DNA of 64,000 bases. Origin: Exiguobacterium algae. GTDB lineage: Bacteria > Bacillota > Bacilli > Exiguobacteriales > Exiguobacteriaceae. Below the pieces are notes generated by a model, which was given only the letters and a program-made list of their open reading frames with translations, searched no databases and was not told where the DNA came from. Each line of letters begins with the position of its first letter. The first letter of the stretch is position 1. Below are positions 52,158 to 60,798 of the stretch, one piece after another. The stretch covers positions 868,001 to 932,000 of the forward strand of contig NZ_JACSKZ010000001.1 in NCBI RefSeq assembly GCF_018617875.1, given 5' to 3'. The position numbers and the translations under genes are program-made.

Positions 52158-52184
52158 AGCCTTCGTCACAGATGTGAGAAGGCT
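52158..52184 (-). promoter_or_regulatory. hairpin between precursor and exporter genes
   Basis: AGCCTTC pairs with GAAGGCT and inside it TCACA with TGTGA, a 27-base hairpin separated by one mismatch. The minus strand continues TTCTTCC, a weak U tract. Such hairpins after RiPP precursor genes allow more precursor than enzyme mRNA. Confidence 0.65.
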
Positions 52185-52192
52185 CCTTTTAA

Positions 52193-52294
52193 TTATGATG
52201 AGAAATCGGTTGCGTCCATAGTAAACATTCCTGCAGCTGCAGTTTCTTTTACATCCAATTCTTCAACAACCGGTGTTGTCCATTCTAATTTCAT
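52193..52294 (-). CDS. lasso peptide precursor, 33 residues
   Basis: ATG at 52294 overlaps the cyclase stop (ATGA) and follows AAAGGAGGTGAT, a nearly perfect anti-16S match. The leader contains 'WTTPVVEELDVKETA' (residues 5-19): the W/Y-x-x-P-x-V/L pattern read by the RRE and the conserved Thr at -2, matching the paeninodin-type leader 'L-D-V-x-x-T'. The core would then be residues 20-33, 'AAGMFTMDATDFSS'. Ala1 could close on Asp8 to give an 8-residue ring with a 6-residue tail, ending in Ser-Ser for the kinase. Missed by length-based gene calling. Confidence 0.88.
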   Translation of the reverse strand: MKLEWTTPVVEELDVKETAAAGMFTMDATDFSS

Positions 52295-54156
52295 AACGAA
52301 TCACCTCCTTTAAATTTTTGAATTGCAATCATCCGAAATAGCAAGCTTGTTTTCCAGACATCGTTCATCAAAGACTCCCAAGGGTGAATCGATATATCAA
52401 ATATTTGAAAATACGGTTGAGAAAGACTTGTTGTCTTTAGTTCAGACAGAGCTTTTTCTTTTTCATGAGCGAGGCGCACACTCCAATCAGCAGATTGCTT
52501 GCCCCTGCTTCGTGTCGACTTTAAGATTGAATGCGGCAGACGTTCTTTCATCAATGAACGGACGAGCCGTTTAGAGACTCCTTTTGATGCGAAGTACTCA
52601 GACGGTAAACTCGCACAGAAGCTAATCAGATTAATATCCGACAGCGGATCGCGAATGACACATCCAAAATGAAGTGAAATCATCGTCGATAGGACCCCGC
52701 GGAGATGTAAATCATCTGCTTCATACATGCGTTCATTTCTCTTTTTCACATCTGGTGTGTACACATCGAGATGACTGTACGATAGTTTTTGTTGGACCTT
52801 TTCTGAATGTACTTGAGATGTGTGCTGTTGAAAGAAATTCTTCACGTTGCGATACTCTCTATGTTTAAACAACACAGGACCTATCATTTGCTTCAACGAT
52901 TGAAGCGGATTTTGATTCATCCGTACAAGCTCACGAAACTCGGTCATGATTTTTGATATTTGCATCGTCTTTATAATTTCCGCGTAGTACGTCGATAGAG
53001 GACCGTATGAGATGGTGAAGTTCCCATGTTTACCGTTCAGCATGACTTTTACGCCAGTGGCTTGTGCCTGTTCATGAATCGAAAGCATCCACGGTGCATT
53101 GATAAAAAAGATATATGGTATCTCAAGGATATGTAACCAATCATCTATCGTATTGAAGCTATTTCGTTCCCGATTTTCAACCCAATTCGGCTGAATACCT
53201 GGATAATTCGATAGCAATTCTTCCACTAGAGGACGTTCATTTCCCAGCACTTCTTCAGAATCTTCATATTCAGCAAGGGGCACATGGGTGAAGGCATGCA
53301 GTGATCTATGTTGTTGTCGTAACGTTGGTTCAGCGAATGCAGCGACTGTCGTTGAATCAAGCCCCCCACTCAGCATGATTCCGACTTCTCCATCCGTTCG
53401 CATGCAGGTCGCTGTCGCATCCTTCAATATTTGGTCCAACTCCTGATAGCATGCCTCTTCGGAAGCGAATTCCCGTTTGGAATGTTTCGGATAAGTCCAA
53501 TATTGATCCAAGCGAATTCGTCCGTTCTTATAGCGCAATGTGTGACCAGGTGGAATATAGCGAATCCCTTGCCAAGGCGTGCGGAATGCATCGTGACTCG
53601 TTAGACGTAACGGAAACACCACGTATTGCTCTACATATGCCTCATCGATTTCACAATGGTAGTGCGTCGCGAGCGGCTTCGGTGTCGTGCTAAAGGCAAG
53701 CTCACCTTCTTGAACGGTGTAACAAATCGCCCGTTCCCCCAACCGGTCACGAACGATAAACAGTTCGTCACTCATTTCGTCATAAATCGCAAACGCATAG
53801 ATCCCTTGAAACTGCTGGACACAATCGATGCCCCACTTTCGATACGCATGCGCAATCAGTTCCACGTCAGCGTATTCATCCTCATGCGAAAGTTCCAATT
53901 GGTTGATGAGTTGATCCCGGTAATCGAGCATCGCGTCGGCGACAACGACAATCGAATCCAATCGATACGGTTGTGGTGACTGTTCCGCCTCACCGGTAAT
54001 CCATTGCTCCATCGCACCCATTCCCCATGTTTCTCCGATTTCTGTTCGGGAGCGGTCAAAGGCATAACGTTTCGTATAGGTCGATTGAAGGGTCGATACC
54101 GTTCTTTTGACACTCGATGAAGGTGACGAGGCAAAGACGCCAAAAATTGCATTCAT
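52291..54156 (-). CDS. lasso peptide cyclase (asparagine synthase-like, C)
   Basis: 621 residues. The N-terminal part is a class II amidotransferase fold that lacks the Cys2 nucleophile: it begins 'MNAIFGVFASS'. The C-terminal synthetase domain has the ATP-pyrophosphatase loop 'MLSGGLDSTTVAAF' (SGGLDS at residues 263-268). It activates the Asp8 side chain as adenylate to close the ring with the N-terminal amine. It overlaps the nucleotidyltransferase gene and the precursor gene by 4 bases each. Confidence 0.9.
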   Translation of the reverse strand: MNAIFGVFASSPSSSVKRTVSTLQSTYTKRYAFDRSRTEIGETWGMGAMEQWITGEAEQSPQPYRLDSIVVVADAMLDYRDQLINQLELSHEDEYADVELIAHAYRKWGIDCVQQFQGIYAFAIYDEMSDELFIVRDRLGERAICYTVQEGELAFSTTPKPLATHYHCEIDEAYVEQYVVFPLRLTSHDAFRTPWQGIRYIPPGHTLRYKNGRIRLDQYWTYPKHSKREFASEEACYQELDQILKDATATCMRTDGEVGIMLSGGLDSTTVAAFAEPTLRQQHRSLHAFTHVPLAEYEDSEEVLGNERPLVEELLSNYPGIQPNWVENRERNSFNTIDDWLHILEIPYIFFINAPWMLSIHEQAQATGVKVMLNGKHGNFTISYGPLSTYYAEIIKTMQISKIMTEFRELVRMNQNPLQSLKQMIGPVLFKHREYRNVKNFFQQHTSQVHSEKVQQKLSYSHLDVYTPDVKKRNERMYEADDLHLRGVLSTMISLHFGCVIRDPLSDINLISFCASLPSEYFASKGVSKRLVRSLMKERLPHSILKSTRSRGKQSADWSVRLAHEKEKALSELKTTSLSQPYFQIFDISIHPWESLMNDVWKTSLLFRMIAIQKFKGGDSL

Positions 54157-55289
54157 GACATGTGTTCTCGCTTCGCCTGGTAACGTCTCATCAACACAGT
54201 AAGTGGGCGTAGCGGGATATACAGTGCGTGTAACGATTTCGGTAGCGGAAGTACTTCTCGGTCATGTTGAGTCGGGATAAAGTGATACAAGAAAAACTGC
54301 TTTTTTTTCTCCGGAGACCGTATCAAGAAATAATACTTCTTCCAAATCAGATAGTTCTTGAAGTGTAGACTCGTTTGTTCAGCATCAAGCTTTTCGCTCA
54401 TCATCTTTAACGCACTATGTGTCATCCGCTTGCTTTTACTAGAATGCATGTACGGTTGTAATTCGCGGGGAACATCTTGATGAAACAGCTCTTGAACTAA
54501 TATCATCGCCTGTCCCATCATATGTTGAATCTCCCAAGCATCCGTCAATGCCGAAACTTGCGACCAATCGAGTGGCAGCTTCAAGAACTGATGAATATCA
54601 AATAACCATTTAAGACGGAACCAGCCATGTTTCGTCCCGTGAATAATCAAGTACGCGAATAGAATTTCATTGTTCAAGCAATAAACGGACTGTTCGCCGA
54701 GTTGTATGGAGCCTCGCGTATCCCACAACAAGTGAAAGTCAGGCTCTTCAAGAATGTTTGGAAATAGTTTCCAATGTAATTCCACGACATGACGGTGATC
54801 TTTATGTACAAAAACGTAGTGATTCTCCTTTTTTCGGAACTCGATATCGCCTAAATCATGTTCCGTCACATAGCCTTGTTGTAGGAGTAAGCTTGCCGCT
54901 TCTTCAAGTCGATCCGAATGAACGAGTAAATCCAAATCCCGCATGATGCGATTAGCTTGTCCCGCATATGCTTTCTCTAAGATGACAGGACCTTTCAAGC
55001 AAAGCATCGGTAAGTCCGCCTGTTGAAAGGCGGCACTCAAGTAGAGCAGTTGTCGTTTGGAGAGGAGCGTTTGAAATGAAGTAACCGTTTGTATTTTTTT
55101 TATGTCTGTTGAGATAGCACTTTGGTTGAGTGAGTTTGGCAGAATTCGATGGAAGGTTAAATCTTCGTTAAACTCTTGCGTGGAGTAACTATCTTGATTC
55201 ATAGGGGGTTCATTCTGAAGTTGAGAGATAAAAGATTGCAAACGTATGAATTTCTGATTCCCCTGATTTGTTAATTTTAAAGTTTTCAT
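54153..55289 (-). CDS. nucleotidyltransferase-family protein of the lasso cluster
   Basis: 378 residues, NTP_transf_5-like. The conserved core is 'PMLCLKGPVILEKAYAGQAN' and 'RIMRDLDLLVHSDRLEEAA', with the D-x-D metal residues, then 'ENHYVFVHKDHRHVVELHWK'. Similar proteins occur in paeninodin-type clusters. The start at 55289 has no clear ribosome site; TATAAA lies a few bases upstream, so the mRNA may be leaderless or a later Met (residue 30) may be used. Substrate unknown. Confidence 0.83.
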   Translation of the reverse strand: MKTLKLTNQGNQKFIRLQSFISQLQNEPPMNQDSYSTQEFNEDLTFHRILPNSLNQSAISTDIKKIQTVTSFQTLLSKRQLLYLSAAFQQADLPMLCLKGPVILEKAYAGQANRIMRDLDLLVHSDRLEEAASLLLQQGYVTEHDLGDIEFRKKENHYVFVHKDHRHVVELHWKLFPNILEEPDFHLLWDTRGSIQLGEQSVYCLNNEILFAYLIIHGTKHGWFRLKWLFDIHQFLKLPLDWSQVSALTDAWEIQHMMGQAMILVQELFHQDVPRELQPYMHSSKSKRMTHSALKMMSEKLDAEQTSLHFKNYLIWKKYYFLIRSPEKKKQFFLYHFIPTQHDREVLPLPKSLHALYIPLRPLTVLMRRYQAKREHMS

Positions 55290-55395
55290 ACTTTTTATAT
55301 CGGAAGGAAACGTAGAAGCTTTAGCACTTTCGATGTTATTTCAGTAATTTTTTAACAGAAAACACTTGATAATAGCGTTAGAATTTGTTCAATTT

Positions 55396-55427
55396 TAAAA
55401 AAAAGCTAGGATGAAAAAGTCATCCTA
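55396..55427 (-). terminator. terminator after the dehydrogenase remnant
   Basis: TAGGATG and CATCCTA pair around a short loop, followed on the minus strand by GC and eight T residues. Confidence 0.85.
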
Positions 55428-55441
55428 ACCCCGATTGATTA

Positions 55442-55633
55442 TCATATTCTAACAGTTGTTTTGTTTTTAAAGATATGAGGGTTACCATAGTTGACGACTG
55501 CCACGTCTTCACCGTTCGCTTTGACGATGTTGCGTGTGTCGAAGATCATCGGACGACGCATTGACGCCTGAAGCTCCGCGAAATCAAACGCATTGAACTC
55601 ATTGTGGTCAACGAGAATGAAACTCGCCTCCAA
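55442..55633 (-). pseudogene. C-terminal remnant of a UDP-sugar dehydrogenase
   Basis: About 63 codons, opening in mid-protein at a TTG codon with an in-frame TAA just upstream. 'ASFILVDHNEFNAFDFAEL' and 'MIFDTRNIVKANGEDVAVVN' match the end of WecC/WbpA-type UDP-N-acetylhexosamine dehydrogenases. The first 350 or so residues are missing. It keeps the higher GC of the host side and is cut where the AT-rich region begins, which suggests a recombination join. Confidence 0.78.
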
Positions 55634-55690
55634 AGGTTAAGAATCAAAAAAAACATACTATTGGCTATGATTAACCATCCACCTCATTTT

Positions 55691-56860
55691 TCAATCTCGA
55701 GTATACAAATCACGAGTGTACACTTTTTCAACAACATCTTCGAGTTCAGGATGCAAGCGATTTGTCACAATCACGTCAGCTATTTCTTTGAATGTATCTA
55801 AGTTTTTAATGACTGGTGAATTATAAAACAAGTCATCTTTTAGAGCAGGTTCATACACAACTACTTCGACCCCTTTTGCCTTAATACGTTTCATAATTCC
55901 TTGAATAGAAGATGCACGGAAGTTATCAGAATCAGTTTTCATTGTTAGTCGATACACCCCAACACGCTTCGGATTATGTTTCAAAATAGAATCGGCGACG
56001 AAATCTTTACGAGTCCGGTTCGCATCGACTATCGCTGCTATGATATTGTTCGGAACATCTTTATAATTAGCAAGAAGTTGTTTCGTGTCCTTCGGTAAAC
56101 AGTAACCGCCGTAACCAAATGAAGGATTGTTGTAATGTACGCCGATACGTGGATCCAGACCAACCCCCTCTATAATTTGTTTAGAGTTAAGGTCACGCAC
56201 TTCTGCATACGTATCCAGCTCATTGAAAAAGGCAACGCGCATTGCCAAATAGGTGTTCGAGAACAACTTAATTGATTCCGCCTCAGTTGAATCAGTCAAT
56301 AATACCGGTATATCTTCTCTAATGGCAGCCGCTTTTAATAGGCTCGCAAATACTTCCGCACGCTCTGATTGCTCACCGACAACGATGCGAGACGGATAAA
56401 GATTGTCATGTAACGCTTGACCTTCACGCAAAAATTCTGGTGAAAAAATGATATTATTAGAATGAAATTTCTTTTTAATTGCTTCCGTATAACCAACTGG
56501 TACAGTAGACTTTATTATCAAAATCGCATCTGGGTTAATAGCGATAGCTGTCGCAATTACACTCTCAACCGTGCGCGTATTAAAATAATTCCGTACAGGA
56601 TCATAATCGGTTGGAGTAGCAATAATTATATAATCTGCATCTCTATACGCTAGTAAACTATCCGTTGTTGCAACTATGTTCAATTCCTTAGTATTTAAAA
56701 ACAACTCAATTTCAGTATCACGTATTGGAGATTTTCTTTCATTTACCATTTCAACCTTATTTTTGTCAACATCAAAAGCTACCACTTCATTCTTTTGAGC
56801 TAATAGAATTGCGTTAGATAATCCAACATAACCAATCCCAGCAATTGTGATTTTCAACAT
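55691..56860 (-). CDS. UDP-glucose 6-dehydrogenase family (Ugd)
   Basis: About 389 residues from ATG 56860, with AAGGAG upstream. '[20 protein letters not shown]' is the NAD motif, '[15 protein letters not shown]' is conserved, '[20 protein letters not shown]' is the sugar-binding signature and '[16 protein letters not shown]' has the catalytic Cys. This is the short Ugd type (as in enteric bacteria) and makes UDP-glucuronic acid for the second polysaccharide locus. AT-rich compared with region 1-55 kb. Confidence 0.92.
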   Translation of the reverse strand: MLKITIAGIGYVGLSNAILLAQKNEVVAFDVDKNKVEMVNERKSPIRDTEIELFLNTKELNIVATTDSLLAYRDADYIIIATPTDYDPVRNYFNTRTVESVIATAIAINPDAILIIKSTVPVGYTEAIKKKFHSNNIIFSPEFLREGQALHDNLYPSRIVVGEQSERAEVFASLLKAAAIREDIPVLLTDSTEAESIKLFSNTYLAMRVAFFNELDTYAEVRDLNSKQIIEGVGLDPRIGVHYNNPSFGYGGYCLPKDTKQLLANYKDVPNNIIAAIVDANRTRKDFVADSILKHNPKRVGVYRLTMKTDSDNFRASSIQGIMKRIKAKGVEVVVYEPALKDDLFYNSPVIKNLDTFKEIADVIVTNRLHPELEDVVEKVYTRDLYTRD

Positions 56861-57005
56861 TTTTTCTCCTTCCGTGTCCTGGTTCAGTACAAAATGCGCC
56901 AAAAAATCATCAGTTACATAAAAATCCTTTACTATTTATGGTATCACCGCCATTAATTCTCTATCTTCTGATATACAAGAGTAACATCATATTAATATTC
57001 TATTT

Positions 57006-59087
57006 TTAAGAATAAACACACACGTTAGATTTGATAATTTCGATATCTTCAGTTGAAACATTATCAGTCCTCTCTTGTAAAATCCCATAACCTTTTGAAA
57101 GGTATGCATTTTTCTCGTAGTCTAAAGTGAATTTTTCACTCCCATAGTCATTAATTACAATATAATCTTCGTGTATATAAAAATGTCTATAGTGCTTTAT
57201 GTTCCTAAATTCAAGAAGAATCCCAATCTCATTGTTGTTTAATACAATTATTTCTCCAGAGCATAGTGGTCTTACCTTAAATAGACCTACAAAATCTGTA
57301 ATCTCTTCACTATATTTCGGAACATTATGTGCACTCGATTGTCTAAAGGAATTTCTTTTTTCTATAATCGGTGTATAAATGTAACTCCCGCTGTCCGAAA
57401 AATAACTTCGTCCATTACAATAAATTTCATAGTGCAACAAATCATTGTGTGCATGACCAGTTCTTAACTTCTTATAGTCGACATAACTTCGAATGAACAA
57501 TTGAACGCCTTCACTTTCAAAAACATGAACTCCGAATTCTGGTGCGTGCCTTACGCTAACTGATCTCATTTTGTCGTTTTTAAACTTTATTATTGTTGAA
57601 TCTTGAAATGATAACTCTCTCAAATCAATCTCCTTTTCAATCACGTCAATTGAATTCTCATGCGAGTCTTTGTATAAAATCCTTTTTTTAGTTCCTTGTA
57701 TGCTATTAAGCAAGCTGTACTCGAGTTTATAGTTTTCAGCTATTGTAGACAATGACTTATACCTTGTAAGAGCATAAGCACTGGCAAGTACGGAGTCTAT
57801 TAATAACTCATTTTCATTAAAAATCACATTTTCATCTTGATACAGATTCGTGTACTCTTGGAGATTTTTATTTATATCTGCTATTTTATAAACATCAATA
57901 AATTGACCTCGAGGGTTCAACTTGAACAACCTACCACTATCATTATCGCCAATTTGCACGAACTCCCCATTTCCCTTTCTAATTAACAAAGAAAAATCTA
58001 TCATCTTATTAACCTTCACTATAATTTCTTCAGCTATGTCTCGATTGTTCTCGATCAATATCGCTATAGAATAAAAAACCATTTCTGTACACAATCTGTG
58101 ATAAGCAGTAGAACCTTCAAAAAAAGACCCGTCTTCTAGAAATTGATTACTAATTTCTTTCCGAAGTTCTTCTTCAGCAAAACTCATCCACTTTTGTGAT
58201 TCTTCTGTTTCAATGAAGGAACTGATGAAAATTAGACCACATAAGTTGGCCAAGTAGTGGTTTCCGTTTTCTCCACCCCGATAATTATATTCTAAATTAT
58301 TAATTATAAATCTCCCATGAAGTACCATTTGCTCAATGAAAACAGCTTTAAATAAATCATCTAAATCGTTATTATCATCTACTTGCTTAATAATGTCATA
58401 GCTTAATAGTATATTTGCAGAACGAATTGCAACCTCCATTGGATTAGAGTAATTAACCCCGAAGCCAATTTGATTCGTTTCGAAAAAATCGATAAGTTGA
58501 TTTTTATATTCTTTTATAAGTTTGGATCTAACTTCTACTCTTTTCACAGCGTATAATGCAATTTGTGGAAGATGGTACATACGAGAAAGTTCCCAAGGAA
58601 CTTTTATATCTACACCACGAGGAATTTTGGACCTAATTCGATCAGAATGTACCCTATTGTCAAAACTAAAACCTGTTTTTAAGTCCCTACTCCAATCGAT
58701 TCTTCTATAATCAGGAGTAACCGTTATATCAAGCTCATTAATAATTTGTGATGTCTTCTTTTGGTTACTATACTTTATTCCTTCTAAACCGAGGGGAACT
58801 GAATCATATGAAGCTGAAACCCATCCACTACCTAGAACGTCAAAACGGTGAGACAAATACATTCTCATTAAAAAATCAAACTTTTCAGTCTCAATTTCTT
58901 TCAAATCAACTTTTTTAATATCAATCATTCTGTTTATTGTTACTAACTGAGATGAGATATCCCCTATGTAATTCATTCTTTTAAGCAGACGAGTTATTTT
59001 TTTATTTCTTACCAGCTTAATCAACATATTTCTTTTAATTATTTCGCTCGATTCCAAAAATGTAATCAACGGTTTAAGTTTATCCAT
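57006..59087 (-). CDS. heparinase II/III family protein
   Basis: About 693 residues from ATG 59087, with AAAGGA upstream; it overlaps the next gene by 8 bases. Helical N-domain: 'DWSRDLKTGFSFDNRVHSD', 'VPWELSRMYHLPQIALYA', 'ENGNHYLANLCGLIFI' and 'EGSTAYHRLCTEMVFY'. The beta-sandwich half has 'GHAHNDLLHYEIYCNGRSY', a His-rich motif with the catalytic Tyr nearby, and 'YFSDSGSYIYTP'. These enzymes cleave uronic-acid-containing chains. With a UDP-glucuronate-forming enzyme in the same locus, it may trim the polymer. No signal peptide is seen, so the site of action is unclear. Confidence 0.87.
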   Translation of the reverse strand: MDKLKPLITFLESSEIIKRNMLIKLVRNKKITRLLKRMNYIGDISSQLVTINRMIDIKKVDLKEIETEKFDFLMRMYLSHRFDVLGSGWVSASYDSVPLGLEGIKYSNQKKTSQIINELDITVTPDYRRIDWSRDLKTGFSFDNRVHSDRIRSKIPRGVDIKVPWELSRMYHLPQIALYAVKRVEVRSKLIKEYKNQLIDFFETNQIGFGVNYSNPMEVAIRSANILLSYDIIKQVDDNNDLDDLFKAVFIEQMVLHGRFIINNLEYNYRGGENGNHYLANLCGLIFISSFIETEESQKWMSFAEEELRKEISNQFLEDGSFFEGSTAYHRLCTEMVFYSIAILIENNRDIAEEIIVKVNKMIDFSLLIRKGNGEFVQIGDNDSGRLFKLNPRGQFIDVYKIADINKNLQEYTNLYQDENVIFNENELLIDSVLASAYALTRYKSLSTIAENYKLEYSLLNSIQGTKKRILYKDSHENSIDVIEKEIDLRELSFQDSTIIKFKNDKMRSVSVRHAPEFGVHVFESEGVQLFIRSYVDYKKLRTGHAHNDLLHYEIYCNGRSYFSDSGSYIYTPIIEKRNSFRQSSAHNVPKYSEEITDFVGLFKVRPLCSGEIIVLNNNEIGILLEFRNIKHYRHFYIHEDYIVINDYGSEKFTLDYEKNAYLSKGYGILQERTDNVSTEDIEIIKSNVCVYS

Positions 59088-60354
59088 TTTTATAATCCTT
59101 TCTTGAATCAACAAGTACCAATAAAGTAGAAAGAACATTTAGAATCGCTTGTGATATAATCGTTGATACCGCAGCAGCAGTCGTTCCATACAATGGGATG
59201 AAAATAAGGTTACCAAAGGTGTTAATAAATAATGATATACAAGCAAAGAAGCATAGTTCTTTATACTTTTTAGATGACATCACAATATTCACATTCGGAG
59301 CGAAAATATAGCTCATTCCGACACCTAATGTTAAAATTTGAAACACCAAAATAGCATCATTGTAACCGTTCCCATTCAATACTGGAAATAAAAACTCACT
59401 TACCACAATAACAAATAAACAAAAAGGTATTGCGACCTTAGATGTTTTTTTAATCCATTTTATTGTAAACTCATATCTTATGTTTTTATTATCTATATAT
59501 TCTTTCTTGGAAGTCCGTACTCTTAAAACAGCTTGAATCGATGGTAATAATGTCAAAAGAAGAGCATAATACCTAAAAGCAACACCATACACGGCAACAT
59601 CATGGTCATCGGCTAAACTGGATAACATAAAAATATCCATTTGATTAAATAAATTCAGTATGACGCCGTAAATTATTAGCCAATAACTTTCTCGAAACAT
59701 TTTTGTCAAAAGAGTCAGCTTTATTTTTTTTCTCTCATTTTTTTGGGGATAATATATTTTTTGAAAACTAACAATAAGTGTAATTATTCCTGCGAATAGA
59801 TAAAATCCAATAATTAGGTAAATGCTAATATCAAGTAATATAAATGAAGAAAGCAATAACAAAAAAATAATGATATTTTTCATATTGTCAACAATGCCGG
59901 ATTTTGAGAATGCTTCTTGAACTTGATAATATGATTGATTCAAACGAATCATGGACAAAAGAAATCCGTATATTATCGAACAAGAAACTACAGTTACAGA
60001 GGCATTAAATCCTAAGCTGATAAAAGGGATAAATAATGATGTGACTAAAAAAACGCTAAATATAAATATTGATGAGAGGATATATAAACTTAAAACTACT
60101 TCTCTATTTTTACGAGAGATTTGTTCCGAAGCATACCTCACAAATGAAAGTGCAATTCCAGATCCAAAAACGCCTAAAAGGAAATTGGATAGTGTCGAAA
60201 ATCTTACGAACTGAGCATACTCTATAGGAGTCAATATTCTTATGATTATTATTGCAGATAACCCCATAAATAATTTCGATAATATGTCAAAAGAAAATAC
60301 CTTTAAAAAATCGTGATTATTCTTATTATATATTGCACTAACTTTTGGAATCAT
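59080..60354 (-). CDS. polysaccharide flippase, Wzx-like
   Basis: 424 residues, very hydrophobic, about 12 membrane helices. 'YAQFVRFSTLSNFLLGVFGS' and 'FVRYASEQISRKNREVVLSL' fit the polysaccharide transporter superfamily. AAAGGGACAACA precedes the ATG. It is a second flippase, distinct from the one at 5449-6990, and serves the AT-rich locus. Confidence 0.88.
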   Translation of the reverse strand: MIPKVSAIYNKNNHDFLKVFSFDILSKLFMGLSAIIIIRILTPIEYAQFVRFSTLSNFLLGVFGSGIALSFVRYASEQISRKNREVVLSLYILSSIFIFSVFLVTSLFIPFISLGFNASVTVVSCSIIYGFLLSMIRLNQSYYQVQEAFSKSGIVDNMKNIIIFLLLLSSFILLDISIYLIIGFYLFAGIITLIVSFQKIYYPQKNERKKIKLTLLTKMFRESYWLIIYGVILNLFNQMDIFMLSSLADDHDVAVYGVAFRYYALLLTLLPSIQAVLRVRTSKKEYIDNKNIRYEFTIKWIKKTSKVAIPFCLFVIVVSEFLFPVLNGNGYNDAILVFQILTLGVGMSYIFAPNVNIVMSSKKYKELCFFACISLFINTFGNLIFIPLYGTTAAAVSTIISQAILNVLSTLLVLVDSRKDYKNG

Positions 60355-60798
60355 TGTTGTCCCTTTCTAATATATACTAATACGTAATTCCATGAATTGA
60401 GTTTTTTAACACCTTATTTACAAAAAAGGTTTATTAAAAAACTCACTATACATAAAAAATATAGGAGTTCACTTAGGTGGATAAAATATCCATCACCCAT
60501 GGCTCGCCTCTGTCGCGTTGTCATCGTCTTGAAATCACTGTCCGAAGAGTTGTCGTGAAGTTCACTCACAAGACGATCGAGTGAGCAAGTCCAAGCTTTC
60601 TCGTAATATGCAGTTTGGACCTCACCACCTCTCGGTAAACTTCTGTTTTACTTTCTAATGTTAAAAGATGGATGACCTTGTCTCAAGATTTACTTAATAA
60701 TATAAGTTGTAGTGACCCATTCTACACGAAGCATTCTATAATAATACGCCTTATTATTGCGCTTGATTTATAATTTATCTTCTTCATTATAGACAAAC
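60355..60798. other. gene-free stretch with a higher-GC relic
   Basis: 444 bases without a normal gene. Position 60470-60650 is much richer in GC than its surroundings and on the minus strand holds an open frame of about 60 codons without a start, with segments 'SLPRGGEVQTAYYEKAWTC' and 'SLDRLVSELHDNSSD'. I do not recognise it. It may be a fragment of a host-type gene trapped in the acquired DNA. The rest is AT-rich with nothing clear. Confidence 0.4.

Noticed and set aside
55442-55690. The dehydrogenase remnant as part of the Ugd gene
   Set aside because: It lies downstream of the complete Ugd stop, differs in base composition and matches the end of a WecC-type enzyme, not the Ugd type.
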